DNA of 64,000 bases from Amycolatopsis rubida (lineage in GTDB: Bacteria; Actinomycetota; Actinomycetes; Mycobacteriales; Pseudonocardiaceae): positions 248,001-312,000 of the forward strand of contig NZ_FOWC01000007.1 in assembly GCF_900115345.1 (NCBI RefSeq), written 5' to 3'. Within the stretch, counting starts at the first letter, position 1. Each line of letters begins with the position of its first letter. Positions 32,748-41,553 of the stretch are shown piece after piece. The notes under the pieces were generated by a model that was not told the DNA's origin, made no database searches, and worked only from the letters and a program-made list of their open reading frames with translations. Both the position numbers and the translations under genes were made by a program.

Positions 32748-34901
32748 TCATCGCGCGACGGCCTCGACCCGGATTCGCGCGTCCAGGAGCGTCCCGCACG
32801 AGGGACTGTAGAACTCGTCGATCAGCACGCGGTGGCCGTGCTCGCGGGGCCGCACCCGCACCCCGTGCGCGGCGAGCCGTTCCGCTGCGACGTGGGTGAC
32901 TTTCCTTGCGCTGTCCCGCCAATCGTCCCCGGAGCCCAGCCGCGCGCCCGAAGCGGGCACATACCAGCCGTCGGGGTCGCGGCGCGGTGCCGAGGAACCC
33001 GCGGCCGCGGCCGACGGCACCTGTTCGCCAGGCGCCTCGCCGAGCCGCTGCTCGCGGAGCGCGGCCCTGGCGCGTTCCGTCGCGGTTTCGTCCGCGACGC
33101 CGTCCTGTACGAGCACACCGTAGGTTCCGGCCGCGACCTCGGCGGTGACGTACCCGTTGCGGACGTCGGCCGCCACGAGCTGCGGGTCCCGCAGGAGCGG
33201 GTCGCCGTAACCGCCTCCGCCCGCGATCCATTCGACGAACACGTCTCCGGACCGGATGGTCACCGACTGCTGGTTGATCGCCAGCAGCTCGCGTTCCGCG
33301 GCGCTCAGCGCCTCGCGAGTGGGCACCCGGCCGTCCCGGAGCAACTGGGCGACGTCGGTGCCGCGCCACACTTCGTGGCCGCTGCCGCCGCCGGGCAGCC
33401 CGCCGCCGAACCCGTCGGCGGTGACCTGGGCGCTCGGGGCGAAGACCGTCTGCGTGACTTCGCGGGCGCCGTGCAGCGTCCAGGCGAACCGCAGCCCGAG
33501 GCCGCCGCGGTGCGCGCCGTGGCCCGCGCTCTCGATGTTGAGCTGCTTCCACAGGTACAGCACCGGGTAGAGCATCTCGTTCATCTCGACGTCCGGGAGC
33601 ATGTTGTTGACCTGGGTCATCATCCCGGCGCAGTCGAGGCCGTCGCTGTCCGGCTGCGCGCCGGCGCCCATCCCGCCGCCGTCCATGTTGAACAGCACGA
33701 AGTATTCGCCGTCCTCGGCGGTCCCCGCCGAGATCCCGCCGGTCCACGAATCGCCCCAGCCGCCCTGGGTGCGGGCCCGGACGACCTCGTCCGCGCTGGC
33801 GCGGCAGGCGTCGTTCATCAGCTTGGTGACCAGGCGGCTGACCCGGGCTCCGGTGGTGAGATGCCCGTTGCTGATCGGTGCCGGCGGCCGCGGGTTCACG
33901 ATGGAGCCCGGTTCGGCGACGATGTCGAACGCGGTCATCACGCCCTCGTTGAACGGCACGTCCCACGCGAGGATCGGCACCACGGCGGTCGCGACGCTGC
34001 CGACGAGCGCACCGTAGCTGCAGTTGACGAAACCGCCGGTCTGCTCACTGGAACCGCTGAAATCGAAGGTGATCTGGTTTTCGCGCTTGGTCATGGTGCA
34101 CGCGACGCGGTACAGCCCGTCGACGTGCCCGTTGTGCTCGGTCCATTCCTCGGCGGTGTAGGTCCCGTCGGGGATCTGCGCGATGCGCTCGCGCACCACT
34201 TGTTCGGCGAGTTCGAACGACAGCCTCGTGTAGTCGCGGAACCGGTCGAGCCCGAACTCCCCGATCGTGCCGAGCAGCCTGCGGATGCCGGTGTTGTTGC
34301 TGGCCACCAGGCTGCGGACGTCGTTCCAGAACAACGCGGGGACCCGGACGTTGTTGAGCAGGATCCGCCGGACCCACTCCACGGGTTCGCCGCGCTCGAA
34401 GATCTTGACCCCCGGCGGCAGCCGCAGCGCCTCGGCATAGCAGTCGAGCGCGCCGGGAGCGAACCCGCCGGGCGTCATGCCGCCCACGTCGACGAGGTGC
34501 GCCTGCGACTGCGCCCAGCCGATCAGCTCGTCGCCGTGGAAGATCGGGGAGATCACGTTGGTGTCCGGCGGGTGGCTCGCGCCCGCGGTGTGCGGGTCGT
34601 TGCAGATGAACGCGTCGCCCGGGGCCAGCGGCTCGCCCTCGATCGCCTTCACCAGGTTCTGCACGGCCACGCTGCCGGAGCCGATGTGGAACTGGACGTA
34701 GTCGGAGTAGGCGTAGATGCGGCCGGCCGGGTCGAACAGCGCGGTGTTGAAGTCGCCGGCCTCGGTGATCACCGGCGAGCCGGACGAGCGGATCATCGCG
34801 ATGCCCATCTCCTCCACGATGGAGTCCAGGCGCATCCGGATCACTTCGAGCGTGACGGGGTCGAAGCCGGGCGGCAGGGGTTGTGCGGGCTGCGGGGTCA
34901 T
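32748..34901 (-). CDS. Hydantoinase B/acetone-carboxylase-alpha-like subunit with C-terminal extension
   Basis: A 717-residue protein of the hydantoinase B/oxoprolinase family. Family sequence includes FDPVTLEVIRMRLDSIVEEM, FNTALFDPAGRIYAYSDY, ICNDPHTAGASHPPDTNVIS and HLVDVGGMTPGGFAPGALDC, and a glycine-rich end GGGGYGDPLLRDPQLVAADV. Plain hydantoinase B proteins end soon after that; here about 130 more residues follow, finishing VLIDEFYSPSCGTLLDARIR, which resembles the small gamma subunit of acetone-type carboxylases. The ATG at 34901 has a strong site, AAAGGAG. With subunit A it should form an ATP-using hydrolase or carboxylase in the cytoplasm. Confidence 0.85.
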   Translation of the reverse strand: MTPQPAQPLPPGFDPVTLEVIRMRLDSIVEEMGIAMIRSSGSPVITEAGDFNTALFDPAGRIYAYSDYVQFHIGSGSVAVQNLVKAIEGEPLAPGDAFICNDPHTAGASHPPDTNVISPIFHGDELIGWAQSQAHLVDVGGMTPGGFAPGALDCYAEALRLPPGVKIFERGEPVEWVRRILLNNVRVPALFWNDVRSLVASNNTGIRRLLGTIGEFGLDRFRDYTRLSFELAEQVVRERIAQIPDGTYTAEEWTEHNGHVDGLYRVACTMTKRENQITFDFSGSSEQTGGFVNCSYGALVGSVATAVVPILAWDVPFNEGVMTAFDIVAEPGSIVNPRPPAPISNGHLTTGARVSRLVTKLMNDACRASADEVVRARTQGGWGDSWTGGISAGTAEDGEYFVLFNMDGGGMGAGAQPDSDGLDCAGMMTQVNNMLPDVEMNEMLYPVLYLWKQLNIESAGHGAHRGGLGLRFAWTLHGAREVTQTVFAPSAQVTADGFGGGLPGGGSGHEVWRGTDVAQLLRDGRVPTREALSAAERELLAINQQSVTIRSGDVFVEWIAGGGGYGDPLLRDPQLVAADVRNGYVTAEVAAGTYGVLVQDGVADETATERARAALREQRLGEAPGEQVPSAAAAGSSAPRRDPDGWYVPASGARLGSGDDWRDSARKVTHVAAERLAAHGVRVRPREHGHRVLIDEFYSPSCGTLLDARIRVEAVAR

Positions 34902-34927
34902 GGGCGTCTCCTTTGACGGACGGGAAT

Positions 34928-36979
34928 TCAGGCGAGGCGCATCAGGAAGTCGCCGGCGCCGGTCAGCTCGACGGTGGCTCCGGTCGGGACGTACACGGTC
35001 GTGTCCGGCTCCTCCAGCAGGCACGGCCCGCTCGCCTTGCCGAGCGCGGCGAAACCGCGGTGCACCTCGACCTCGGTGCGTTCGCCGGTCAGCGGTTCGA
35101 GCACGCCGCGGACGGTGCGTTCGTGCCGCTCCCCCGCCGCGCCGCCGAGGTGGCGGACCTTCTGGACGTCGCTGCGCCCGACTGCGCGCACCCGGGAGTT
35201 GACGAGCAGGATGCCGGCCTCGGTCCAGGCGGTGCCCGCGCCGAACTCCTCCTCGTAGTCGGCGACGAACCGGGCGCGCAGCGCCTCCTTGTCCGCCTCC
35301 CCGAAGGTCCCGGCGGGCAGATGCGTGGTGACCTCGAAGATCTGGCCGACGAACTTCATGTCCGCCTCGCGGTGCAGTTCCCGGCGGTCCTCGGGGATGC
35401 CCTCGGACTCGAACCACGCGCGGGCGCGCCGTTCGAGCGCGGCGAATTCCTTGTCCAGCGCGGCCGCGGGCTGGTCCATCGTCCACGGGCTGGTCTGCAC
35501 GGCCGAGAACACCGAGTCGGCGTGCATCAGCCCGTGCGCGGAGAACACGGCCGCGTTGTTCGGGATCACGACCTCCCGCACGCCTGCCTCGGCGGCGATC
35601 GCGGCGGCGAACAGCCCGCACGCGCCGCCGAAGCCGACGAGGGTGAACTCGCGCGGGTCATGGCCGCGATTGACGGTGATCTTGCGCAGGGCGTTGGACA
35701 TCTGCGAGGCCGCGAGCCGGTAGACGCCCTGCGCCGCGGCGTCCTCGGTGATGCCCAGCGGCTCGGCCACGCACGTGCGCAGTGCCGCCCGCGCCTGGTC
35801 CTCGTAGAGCGGGACGGCGCCGCCGAGGTAGTAGTCCGGGTTGATCAGGCCGAGCACCAGCGCCGCGTCGGTGACCGCGGGCCGGGTGCCGCCCTTGCCA
35901 TAGCAGGCCGGTCCCGGGACGGAACCCGCGCTGTGCGGGCCGACGCGCAGCAGGTTGCGCCCGTCGACCCAGGCGAGGCTGCCGCCGCCCGCGCCGATGG
36001 TCTCGATGTCCACCGCGGTGAGGCTGGTCGGCAGGCCGCCGATCTCGGCGCGGGGCAGCAACCGGAACTCGTCGTCGATGATCGCCGCCGCGTCGAGGCT
36101 CGTGCCGCCCATGTCCGCGGTCAGCACGCGGTCGCGGCCCAGCTGCCGCCCGAGCAACCGGGCGCCGGTGACGCCGCCGACCGGACCGGAGTTGAACATC
36201 GAGATCGGGGCTTTGCCGGTTTCCTCCACCGACAGGAACCCGCCGTGCACCTGCATGATCTGCACCCTGGTCCGCAGGCCCCGCGCCCGCAGTTCCTCGG
36301 CGAGCTGCTCGAAGTGGGAGGCGACGATCGGCTTGACCGCGGCGTCCAGTGCCGTGGTCACCATGCGCTCGTACTCGCGGTAGACCGGGGTGAGCGCGCT
36401 GGAGAGCGTGTAGGGCAGGTCCGGATGGTGCTTGCCGAGGTAGTCGCCGATGGCGTTCTCGTGCGCGGGATTGCGGAAGGACCAGAGCAGGCAGACCGCG
36501 AGGGTCTCCGCGCCGGCGTCCACCGCCGCGTTCACCGCGGCGGCGATCGCGTCCTCGGTGAGCGGCACCAGGACCTCGCCGTGCGCGTCGACCCGCTCGG
36601 CGACCTCGACGATGCGCCCGCGGTCCACGATGTCCGGGGGCGGCGACATCCGGTGGGGATCGCGTTCGTCGGTGCGCGCGGACCGCGCGATGCGCAGAGT
36701 GTCGCGGAACCCCTGGGTGGTCAGCAGGCCCACGGCGGCGTACTTCTGCTCGTCCACGGCGTTCGTGACGATGGTGTTGCCCAGGACGAACCGGTCCACC
36801 CCGGCGAAGAACTCGGCCTCGGTCAGGCCCGCGCGCTCCCGCAGCACCCCGAGCGCGCCGAGGATCCCGGTGGTCACGTCCCTGGTGGAGAACGCCTTCC
36901 CGCGGATGGCGCGCCCATCCGCGATCGCCACGGCGTCGGTGAACGTGCCGCCGACGTCGATGCCCACGTGAAGCGTCAT
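34928..36979 (-). CDS. Hydantoinase A/acetone-carboxylase-beta-like subunit
   Basis: A 683-residue ATP-binding subunit of the hydantoinase/oxoprolinase/acetone-carboxylase superfamily. The N-terminal phosphate-binding motif is MTLHVGIDVGGTFTDAVAIA, then FVLGNTIVTNAVDEQKYAAV (T/N-rich loop), NSGPVGGVTGARLLGR and DMGGTSLDAAAI (second ATPase-fold motif). C-terminal GPCLLEEPDTTVYVPTGAT is typical. It would phosphorylate the substrate or bicarbonate at the expense of ATP. First gene of the minus-strand operon, with an AAGGGAG ribosome site; divergent from the PucR-type regulator. Confidence 0.88.
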   Translation of the reverse strand: MTLHVGIDVGGTFTDAVAIADGRAIRGKAFSTRDVTTGILGALGVLRERAGLTEAEFFAGVDRFVLGNTIVTNAVDEQKYAAVGLLTTQGFRDTLRIARSARTDERDPHRMSPPPDIVDRGRIVEVAERVDAHGEVLVPLTEDAIAAAVNAAVDAGAETLAVCLLWSFRNPAHENAIGDYLGKHHPDLPYTLSSALTPVYREYERMVTTALDAAVKPIVASHFEQLAEELRARGLRTRVQIMQVHGGFLSVEETGKAPISMFNSGPVGGVTGARLLGRQLGRDRVLTADMGGTSLDAAAIIDDEFRLLPRAEIGGLPTSLTAVDIETIGAGGGSLAWVDGRNLLRVGPHSAGSVPGPACYGKGGTRPAVTDAALVLGLINPDYYLGGAVPLYEDQARAALRTCVAEPLGITEDAAAQGVYRLAASQMSNALRKITVNRGHDPREFTLVGFGGACGLFAAAIAAEAGVREVVIPNNAAVFSAHGLMHADSVFSAVQTSPWTMDQPAAALDKEFAALERRARAWFESEGIPEDRRELHREADMKFVGQIFEVTTHLPAGTFGEADKEALRARFVADYEEEFGAGTAWTEAGILLVNSRVRAVGRSDVQKVRHLGGAAGERHERTVRGVLEPLTGERTEVEVHRGFAALGKASGPCLLEEPDTTVYVPTGATVELTGAGDFLMRLA

Positions 36980-37156
36980 GCTCGCTGTCTCCCTTGACTG
37001 CGTCGGTGCCGGTCGGCCGGCGGGGTCCCGCTCGCGGGTTCCGTCTCGCCGTGGCCTGGACGCTACGAGCGCGAGCCCCCGGCAGACTATGTATCGTCGA
37101 TCCATCATTCACTGTGCAATCTGGACGATCGGCACATCGATCACGAGGAGTCCGCT

Positions 37157-38992
37157 GTGTCCGAGACGATTCCGGTCGACGTCGTCGTCCAGCTCCTGCG
37201 CGCGGTGCCCGCGGGCCCCGACGCCGATCCGGCCGCGGTGCTGGCGGACTCCGCGTTGTCCGAAGAGGACGCCGCCCGGATCGGCTACGAGATCCGGCGC
37301 CTGCACGCCACGTCCGGCCGGTGGCGCCGGCGCGGGCAGGAGCTGGCGGCGCTGTTCTCCTCGGCGCGGGAACTCGCGCAGCTGCGGGATGTGGACGAGC
37401 TGCTCGGGCGGCTGGTGGAACGGGCGCACGATCTCATGGGCACCGACGTGACCTACCTGTCCGAATTCGACGTCCGGACCCAGGAGCTGCGCGTCCGCAC
37501 GACCCTGGGCACCACCGCGCCGTCCTTCCTCGGGCTGCGGGTGCCGCCGGGAATGGGGCTGGCGAGCCAGGTCGTGGAAGGACGGCGGCCCAGCTGGACC
37601 TCCCGGTACACGGTCATGACCGAGGCGCCGCACGATTCGGGCATCGACGCCGCTGTCGAGGCCGAGGGGCTCGTGTCGCTGCTCGGGGTTCCCCTGCTGG
37701 CCGAGGACGAGGTGCTCGGCGTCCTGTTCGCGGCCAACCGGGTCGAACACGCCTTCGCCCCGGAGGAGATCTCGCTGCTCTCGGCCTTCGCCGACCACGC
37801 CGCGGTGGTCCTGCAGACTGCCCGGCTGCTCGCCCGCGCCCAGGACTCGACCGCCGAAGCCCAGCACGCCTACCAGGAACTCGCCCGGCACGTCGAGGCG
37901 ATGGAACGGGCCAGCGAGGTGCACACCGACCTGACCAACCTGGTGCTGCAGGGCGGCGGGTCACGCGACGTCGCGACCGCCCTCGGGCGGGCACTGCGCT
38001 GCCGCGTCGAACTCCTGGACCCCGACGGCCTCGACGGCGCGGTCGGCGAAGCCGCCGACCGCAGCCGTCGAAGCGGACGGTGCGTGCGCGTCCGCGACCG
38101 CACCCACGTCGTCGCGGTCCTCGCCGGGAACAGCCTGCTCGGCGCCTTGCTCCTGCGGGAAGGCGAAGTCGAGTTCGGACCGGTCGAGCTGCGCACCGCC
38201 GAACGCGCGGCTCAGATCACGGCGCTGTTGCAGCTCAAACAGGACGCCATGGCCGAGGCGGAGCAACGGGTCCACGGCGACCTGCTCGCCGACCTGCTCG
38301 CCGACTCCCCCTACCGGCGTACCGACCTCGCCGTGCGCGCCCGCGCCCGCGACATCCGCCTTGACGAACTCCGTTCGGTGGTCGTCGTCGCGGTTCCGGC
38401 CGAACTGCGCAGGGAAGCCCTCCGCTCGCTCCGGCGCGCCGGAGGGCTCGTCGGCGAACACGCCGGGCACGTCGTCGCGTTCACCGCCGAGGCCGATCCG
38501 GCCGCGGCGAGCACCCGGATCCACGCGATGGCAGGCCGCGTCGCGCGGGTTCCCTTGTTGGCTGTCGGCGCGCACCTCGCCGAGGCGATCGACGACGCGC
38601 GGGACCAGGTCGGCACCGCCACCGCGTGCCTTCGGGTGCTGCCCTCGCTGGGGCTGGCCGACGCCGCGGTCACGACCGACGAATACCTGCCCTACACCGC
38701 GCTGTTCGGCCCCGGCGAGACGCGGGTGACGGCGTTCGTCCAGCGCGTCATCGGACGGGTGCTGGACTGGGACGCCCAGCACGCGGGCACGCTGCTGCCC
38801 ACGCTCGCGGCCTACCTGAACAACCGGATGAGCCCGGTCGCCACCGCCCGCGAACTCCATCTGCACAAGAACACGGTGCTGCAACGCCTGGACCGCGTCA
38901 CCGAGTTGCTCGGGAAGGGCTGGCAGGGCCCGGACGAGCTGTTCCGCGTCACCGTCGCGGTGCGCCTCGCCCAGGTGGGCCGTCCGCGCTGA
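37157..38992 (+). CDS. GAF domain plus PucR/CdaR-type helix-turn-helix regulator
   Basis: A 611-residue transcription factor. After a short N-terminal region, a GAF sensor domain spans about residues 60-220 (LLGRLVERAHDLMGTDVTYL ... LLGVPLLAEDEVLGVLFAAN). A central region resembling CdaR follows, and the C-terminal PucR HTH (about 545-605) has TLAAYLNNRMSPVATARELH and LHKNTVLQRLDRVTELLG. GTG start at 37157. It is divergent from the carboxylase/CoA-transferase operon and upstream of the HMG-CoA reductase gene, so it is the likely activator of both, with the GAF domain sensing the pathway substrate. Confidence 0.9.
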   Translation: MSETIPVDVVVQLLRAVPAGPDADPAAVLADSALSEEDAARIGYEIRRLHATSGRWRRRGQELAALFSSARELAQLRDVDELLGRLVERAHDLMGTDVTYLSEFDVRTQELRVRTTLGTTAPSFLGLRVPPGMGLASQVVEGRRPSWTSRYTVMTEAPHDSGIDAAVEAEGLVSLLGVPLLAEDEVLGVLFAANRVEHAFAPEEISLLSAFADHAAVVLQTARLLARAQDSTAEAQHAYQELARHVEAMERASEVHTDLTNLVLQGGGSRDVATALGRALRCRVELLDPDGLDGAVGEAADRSRRSGRCVRVRDRTHVVAVLAGNSLLGALLLREGEVEFGPVELRTAERAAQITALLQLKQDAMAEAEQRVHGDLLADLLADSPYRRTDLAVRARARDIRLDELRSVVVVAVPAELRREALRSLRRAGGLVGEHAGHVVAFTAEADPAAASTRIHAMAGRVARVPLLAVGAHLAEAIDDARDQVGTATACLRVLPSLGLADAAVTTDEYLPYTALFGPGETRVTAFVQRVIGRVLDWDAQHAGTLLPTLAAYLNNRMSPVATARELHLHKNTVLQRLDRVTELLGKGWQGPDELFRVTVAVRLAQVGRPR

Positions 38993-39123
38993 GCCCCGGG
39001 CGGCAGGGCTGTCGAACCATTCCGGACCGGGCTTTGCTGGACTCTTCGTCCATGTTCGGGCGGTGGCGGCGCCGCTAGCGTCGGCGCAGTCACCATCCGG
39101 AACCACATCGCAGTGGAGCTCGC

Positions 39124-40398
39124 ATGTCGCGCACCAGCCGTATCCAGGGCCTCCGGGACCTCCCCGTCGAGGCCCGCCGCACGCTCGCCGCCGAGTCGGC
39201 CGGACTCGACGCAGGCCGGCTCGCGGCCTTCGATCCCGCGCGGGGGATCACGCTGGAGCTCGCCGATCACCTGATCGAGAACGTCGTCGGCGTGCTGGGG
39301 CTGCCGCTGGGGGTGGCCACGAACTTCGTCGTCAACGGCCGCGAGGTGCTCGTCCCGATGGCCACCGAGGAGGCGTCGGTGGTCGCCGCGGCCTCCAACT
39401 CGGCCAAGCTCGCCCGCGTCCACGGCGGGTTCTTCGCGTCCTCGACCGCGCCGATCATGCAGGCCCAGGTGCAGATCGTCGGCGCGGCCGACCCGGAGGC
39501 CGGGCGGATCAGGCTCCTGGAGGCCCGCGAGGAGCTCATCGAACTGGCCGACGCGCAGGACCCCCGGCTGGTCGAGGCCGGCGGCGGGGTCCGCGATCTG
39601 TCGGTCCGGGTCGTGCCGTCGCGGGCCGGCACCTACGTCGTGGCCCACCTGCAGGTCGACGTCCGCGACGCGATGGGAGCCAACGCGGTCAACACGATGG
39701 CGGAAGCGGTGGCGCAGCGGGCCGGCGCGATCGCGGGCGGCCGCACGCTGCTGCGCATCCTCACCAACAAAGCCGACCTGCGGCTCGCCCGCGCCCGCGC
39801 GGTCTTCGACGCGGAAACGCTCGGCGGCGCGGAAGTCGTCGACGACATCGTCCACGCCGCCGCGCTCGCCGAGGCCGACCCCTACCGTGCCGCCACGCAC
39901 AACAAGGGGATCATGAACGGAATCTCGGCTGTCGTGCTCGCGACCGGCAACGACACCCGCGCGGTCGAAGCGGGCGCGCACTCGCACGCGGTCTCTCCCG
40001 CCGGGCGCTACACCTCCCTTTCCCGCTTCGAGAAGAACGGCGACGGCGACGTCGTCGGCACGTTGGAGCTGCCGATGCCGGTCGGGCTCGTCGGCGGTGC
40101 CACCAAGGTGCATCCCGTGGCACAGGCGGCGATCGCGCTGCTGGGCGTGACCAGCGCGGCCGAACTCGCCGAAATCATCGCGGCCGTCGGCCTCGCCCAG
40201 AACTTCGGCGCGGTCCGCGCCCTCGCCACCGAAGGAATCCAGCGCGGGCACATGTCCCTGCACGCCCGCAACATCGCCTCCACGGCGGGCGCCACCGGCG
40301 ACGAGGTCGGCGCCGTCGTCGCCCGGCTCGTCGCCGACAAGAAGATCCACGCCGAGCACGCCAAGCGCGTGCTGGCGGAGCTGCGCGCCGGGAAGTGA
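39124..40398 (+). CDS. mvaA: Hydroxymethylglutaryl-CoA reductase, degradative (class II)
   Basis: A 424-residue class II HMG-CoA reductase. This class can run in the oxidative direction (mevalonate + CoA to HMG-CoA, often with NAD). All four catalytic residues are placed as in the Pseudomonas mevalonii enzyme: Glu83 in MATEEASVVAAAS, Lys261 in THNKGIMNG, Asp277 in ATGNDTRAVEAGAH and His376 in QRGHMSLHARN. The DAMGANAVNTMAEA cofactor motif is intact and the class I membrane domain is absent. ATG start at 39124, 131 bases after the regulator. No mevalonate-pathway biosynthesis genes are nearby, which favours a catabolic role. Confidence 0.93.
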   Translation: MSRTSRIQGLRDLPVEARRTLAAESAGLDAGRLAAFDPARGITLELADHLIENVVGVLGLPLGVATNFVVNGREVLVPMATEEASVVAAASNSAKLARVHGGFFASSTAPIMQAQVQIVGAADPEAGRIRLLEAREELIELADAQDPRLVEAGGGVRDLSVRVVPSRAGTYVVAHLQVDVRDAMGANAVNTMAEAVAQRAGAIAGGRTLLRILTNKADLRLARARAVFDAETLGGAEVVDDIVHAAALAEADPYRAATHNKGIMNGISAVVLATGNDTRAVEAGAHSHAVSPAGRYTSLSRFEKNGDGDVVGTLELPMPVGLVGGATKVHPVAQAAIALLGVTSAAELAEIIAAVGLAQNFGAVRALATEGIQRGHMSLHARNIASTAGATGDEVGAVVARLVADKKIHAEHAKRVLAELRAGK

Positions 40399-40604
40399 CC
40401 GGCCGGGCTCCGCCGTGCGGCGCAGCGACCGGGCGAGGCGTTCCCGCCCCGGCACCCGGAATTCGCCGCGACGACGGAGATTTCGGGCGCACGCGGAGGC
40501 ATTCCCTCCGAAATGAGGCTTGTCCTCGTTTCGGCCCGGGTCTAATCTCCGGGCGATCAACGGCTCCCGCCGGGTCCTTTTTCCAGCGAGGGAAGGTGAC
40601 CGCG

Positions 40605-41552
40605 ATGAAGCGGACCGGCACTCGCGTCCCGCCGGGCGCGGACGAGGACCTCGCGCGGGTGCTGGATTCCGGCTCGTTCGCCGAGGCGCTGCGGGCCGCC
40701 GTCGCGCACCGCAGGCTGACGCTGCACGAACTCCAGCAGCGCCTGGCCTCGGCCGGGGTCCGGGTCAGCGCCACCACCCTGTCCTACTGGACCCGCGGCC
40801 GCACCCAGCCGGAACGGGCCGATTCCCTGCGGGCGGTGACCTTGCTGGAGGACATCCTCGCGCTGCCCGGCGGGTCGCTCGCCCGGCTGCTGCCGCCGCC
40901 GCGTCCGCGAGGTCCGGGCTGCCGCGTGCGCGTGACCGCGGGCTACCGGCAGCTGTGGGAGCCCGCGGAGACCCTGAGCCAGCTGATCGAGGAGGTCGGC
41001 GCACCCGATCAGGACCGGTTGCACATCGTCAGCGGCCACGACCGGCTCGCCATCGACGAGACCGGTGCCCGGCACCGGATGTCGCTCAGTTTCGTGCTGC
41101 GGGCCCAGGCCGACCGGGTGCGGAGGCTCCTGGTCTTCCTCCACGAGGACGAGGGACGGCCGCTGCCCCAGGTCTCCGTGGCGCGAGGCGGCAGGCTGGG
41201 CCGGGTCCGCTGGGACGGCGGGACCGGGGTGCTGGTGGCCGAGGTGCTGCTGGACCGGCTGCTCGCCCGAGGGGAGACCGCAGTGGTGGAGTGCCTGCTG
41301 GAGTTCGCCGCGGACGCGCCGCGGAAATCCTTGTGGGAGCGGCGGTTCGGCCAGCCGATGAAGCACTATCTGCTCGAAGTGGACTTCGACCCGGCCGCCC
41401 CGCCGGTGCGGTGCTACCGGACGACCCGCGACAGCATCCAGCAGCCCGCCCGCGACGTCGGCGAAGTCGAGATCGACTCGGCCGGGCACGGGCACCTCGT
41501 GCTGCTGGACGTGCCCAACGGGTGCCACGGGCTGCGCTGGGAGTGGGCCTGA
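40605..41552 (+). CDS. XRE-like helix-turn-helix protein with unknown C-terminal domain
   Basis: A 315-residue protein. The N-terminal region (about 18-85) carries an HTH-like segment: FAEALRAAVAHRRLTLHELQ, RLASAGVRVSATTLSYWTRG and RTQPERADSLRAVTLLEDIL. The rest (about 100-315) is a beta-rich domain (CRVRVTAGYRQLWEP ... LLVFLHEDEG ... VLVAEVLLDRLLARGETAVV) that I cannot assign to a family. The ATG at 40605 has GAGGGAAGG 8 bases upstream; an in-frame GTG lies at 40596. It ends one base from the opposite-strand membrane protein stop, so they converge. Confidence 0.7.
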   Translation: MKRTGTRVPPGADEDLARVLDSGSFAEALRAAVAHRRLTLHELQQRLASAGVRVSATTLSYWTRGRTQPERADSLRAVTLLEDILALPGGSLARLLPPPRPRGPGCRVRVTAGYRQLWEPAETLSQLIEEVGAPDQDRLHIVSGHDRLAIDETGARHRMSLSFVLRAQADRVRRLLVFLHEDEGRPLPQVSVARGGRLGRVRWDGGTGVLVAEVLLDRLLARGETAVVECLLEFAADAPRKSLWERRFGQPMKHYLLEVDFDPAAPPVRCYRTTRDSIQQPARDVGEVEIDSAGHGHLVLLDVPNGCHGLRWEWA

Positions 41553-41553
41553 C

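Noticed and set aside
32752..34916. Long plus-strand open frame across the carboxylase B gene
   Set aside because: It mirrors the real minus-strand gene, which has strong family motifs and a good ribosome site. The mirror translation has no recognisable motif.
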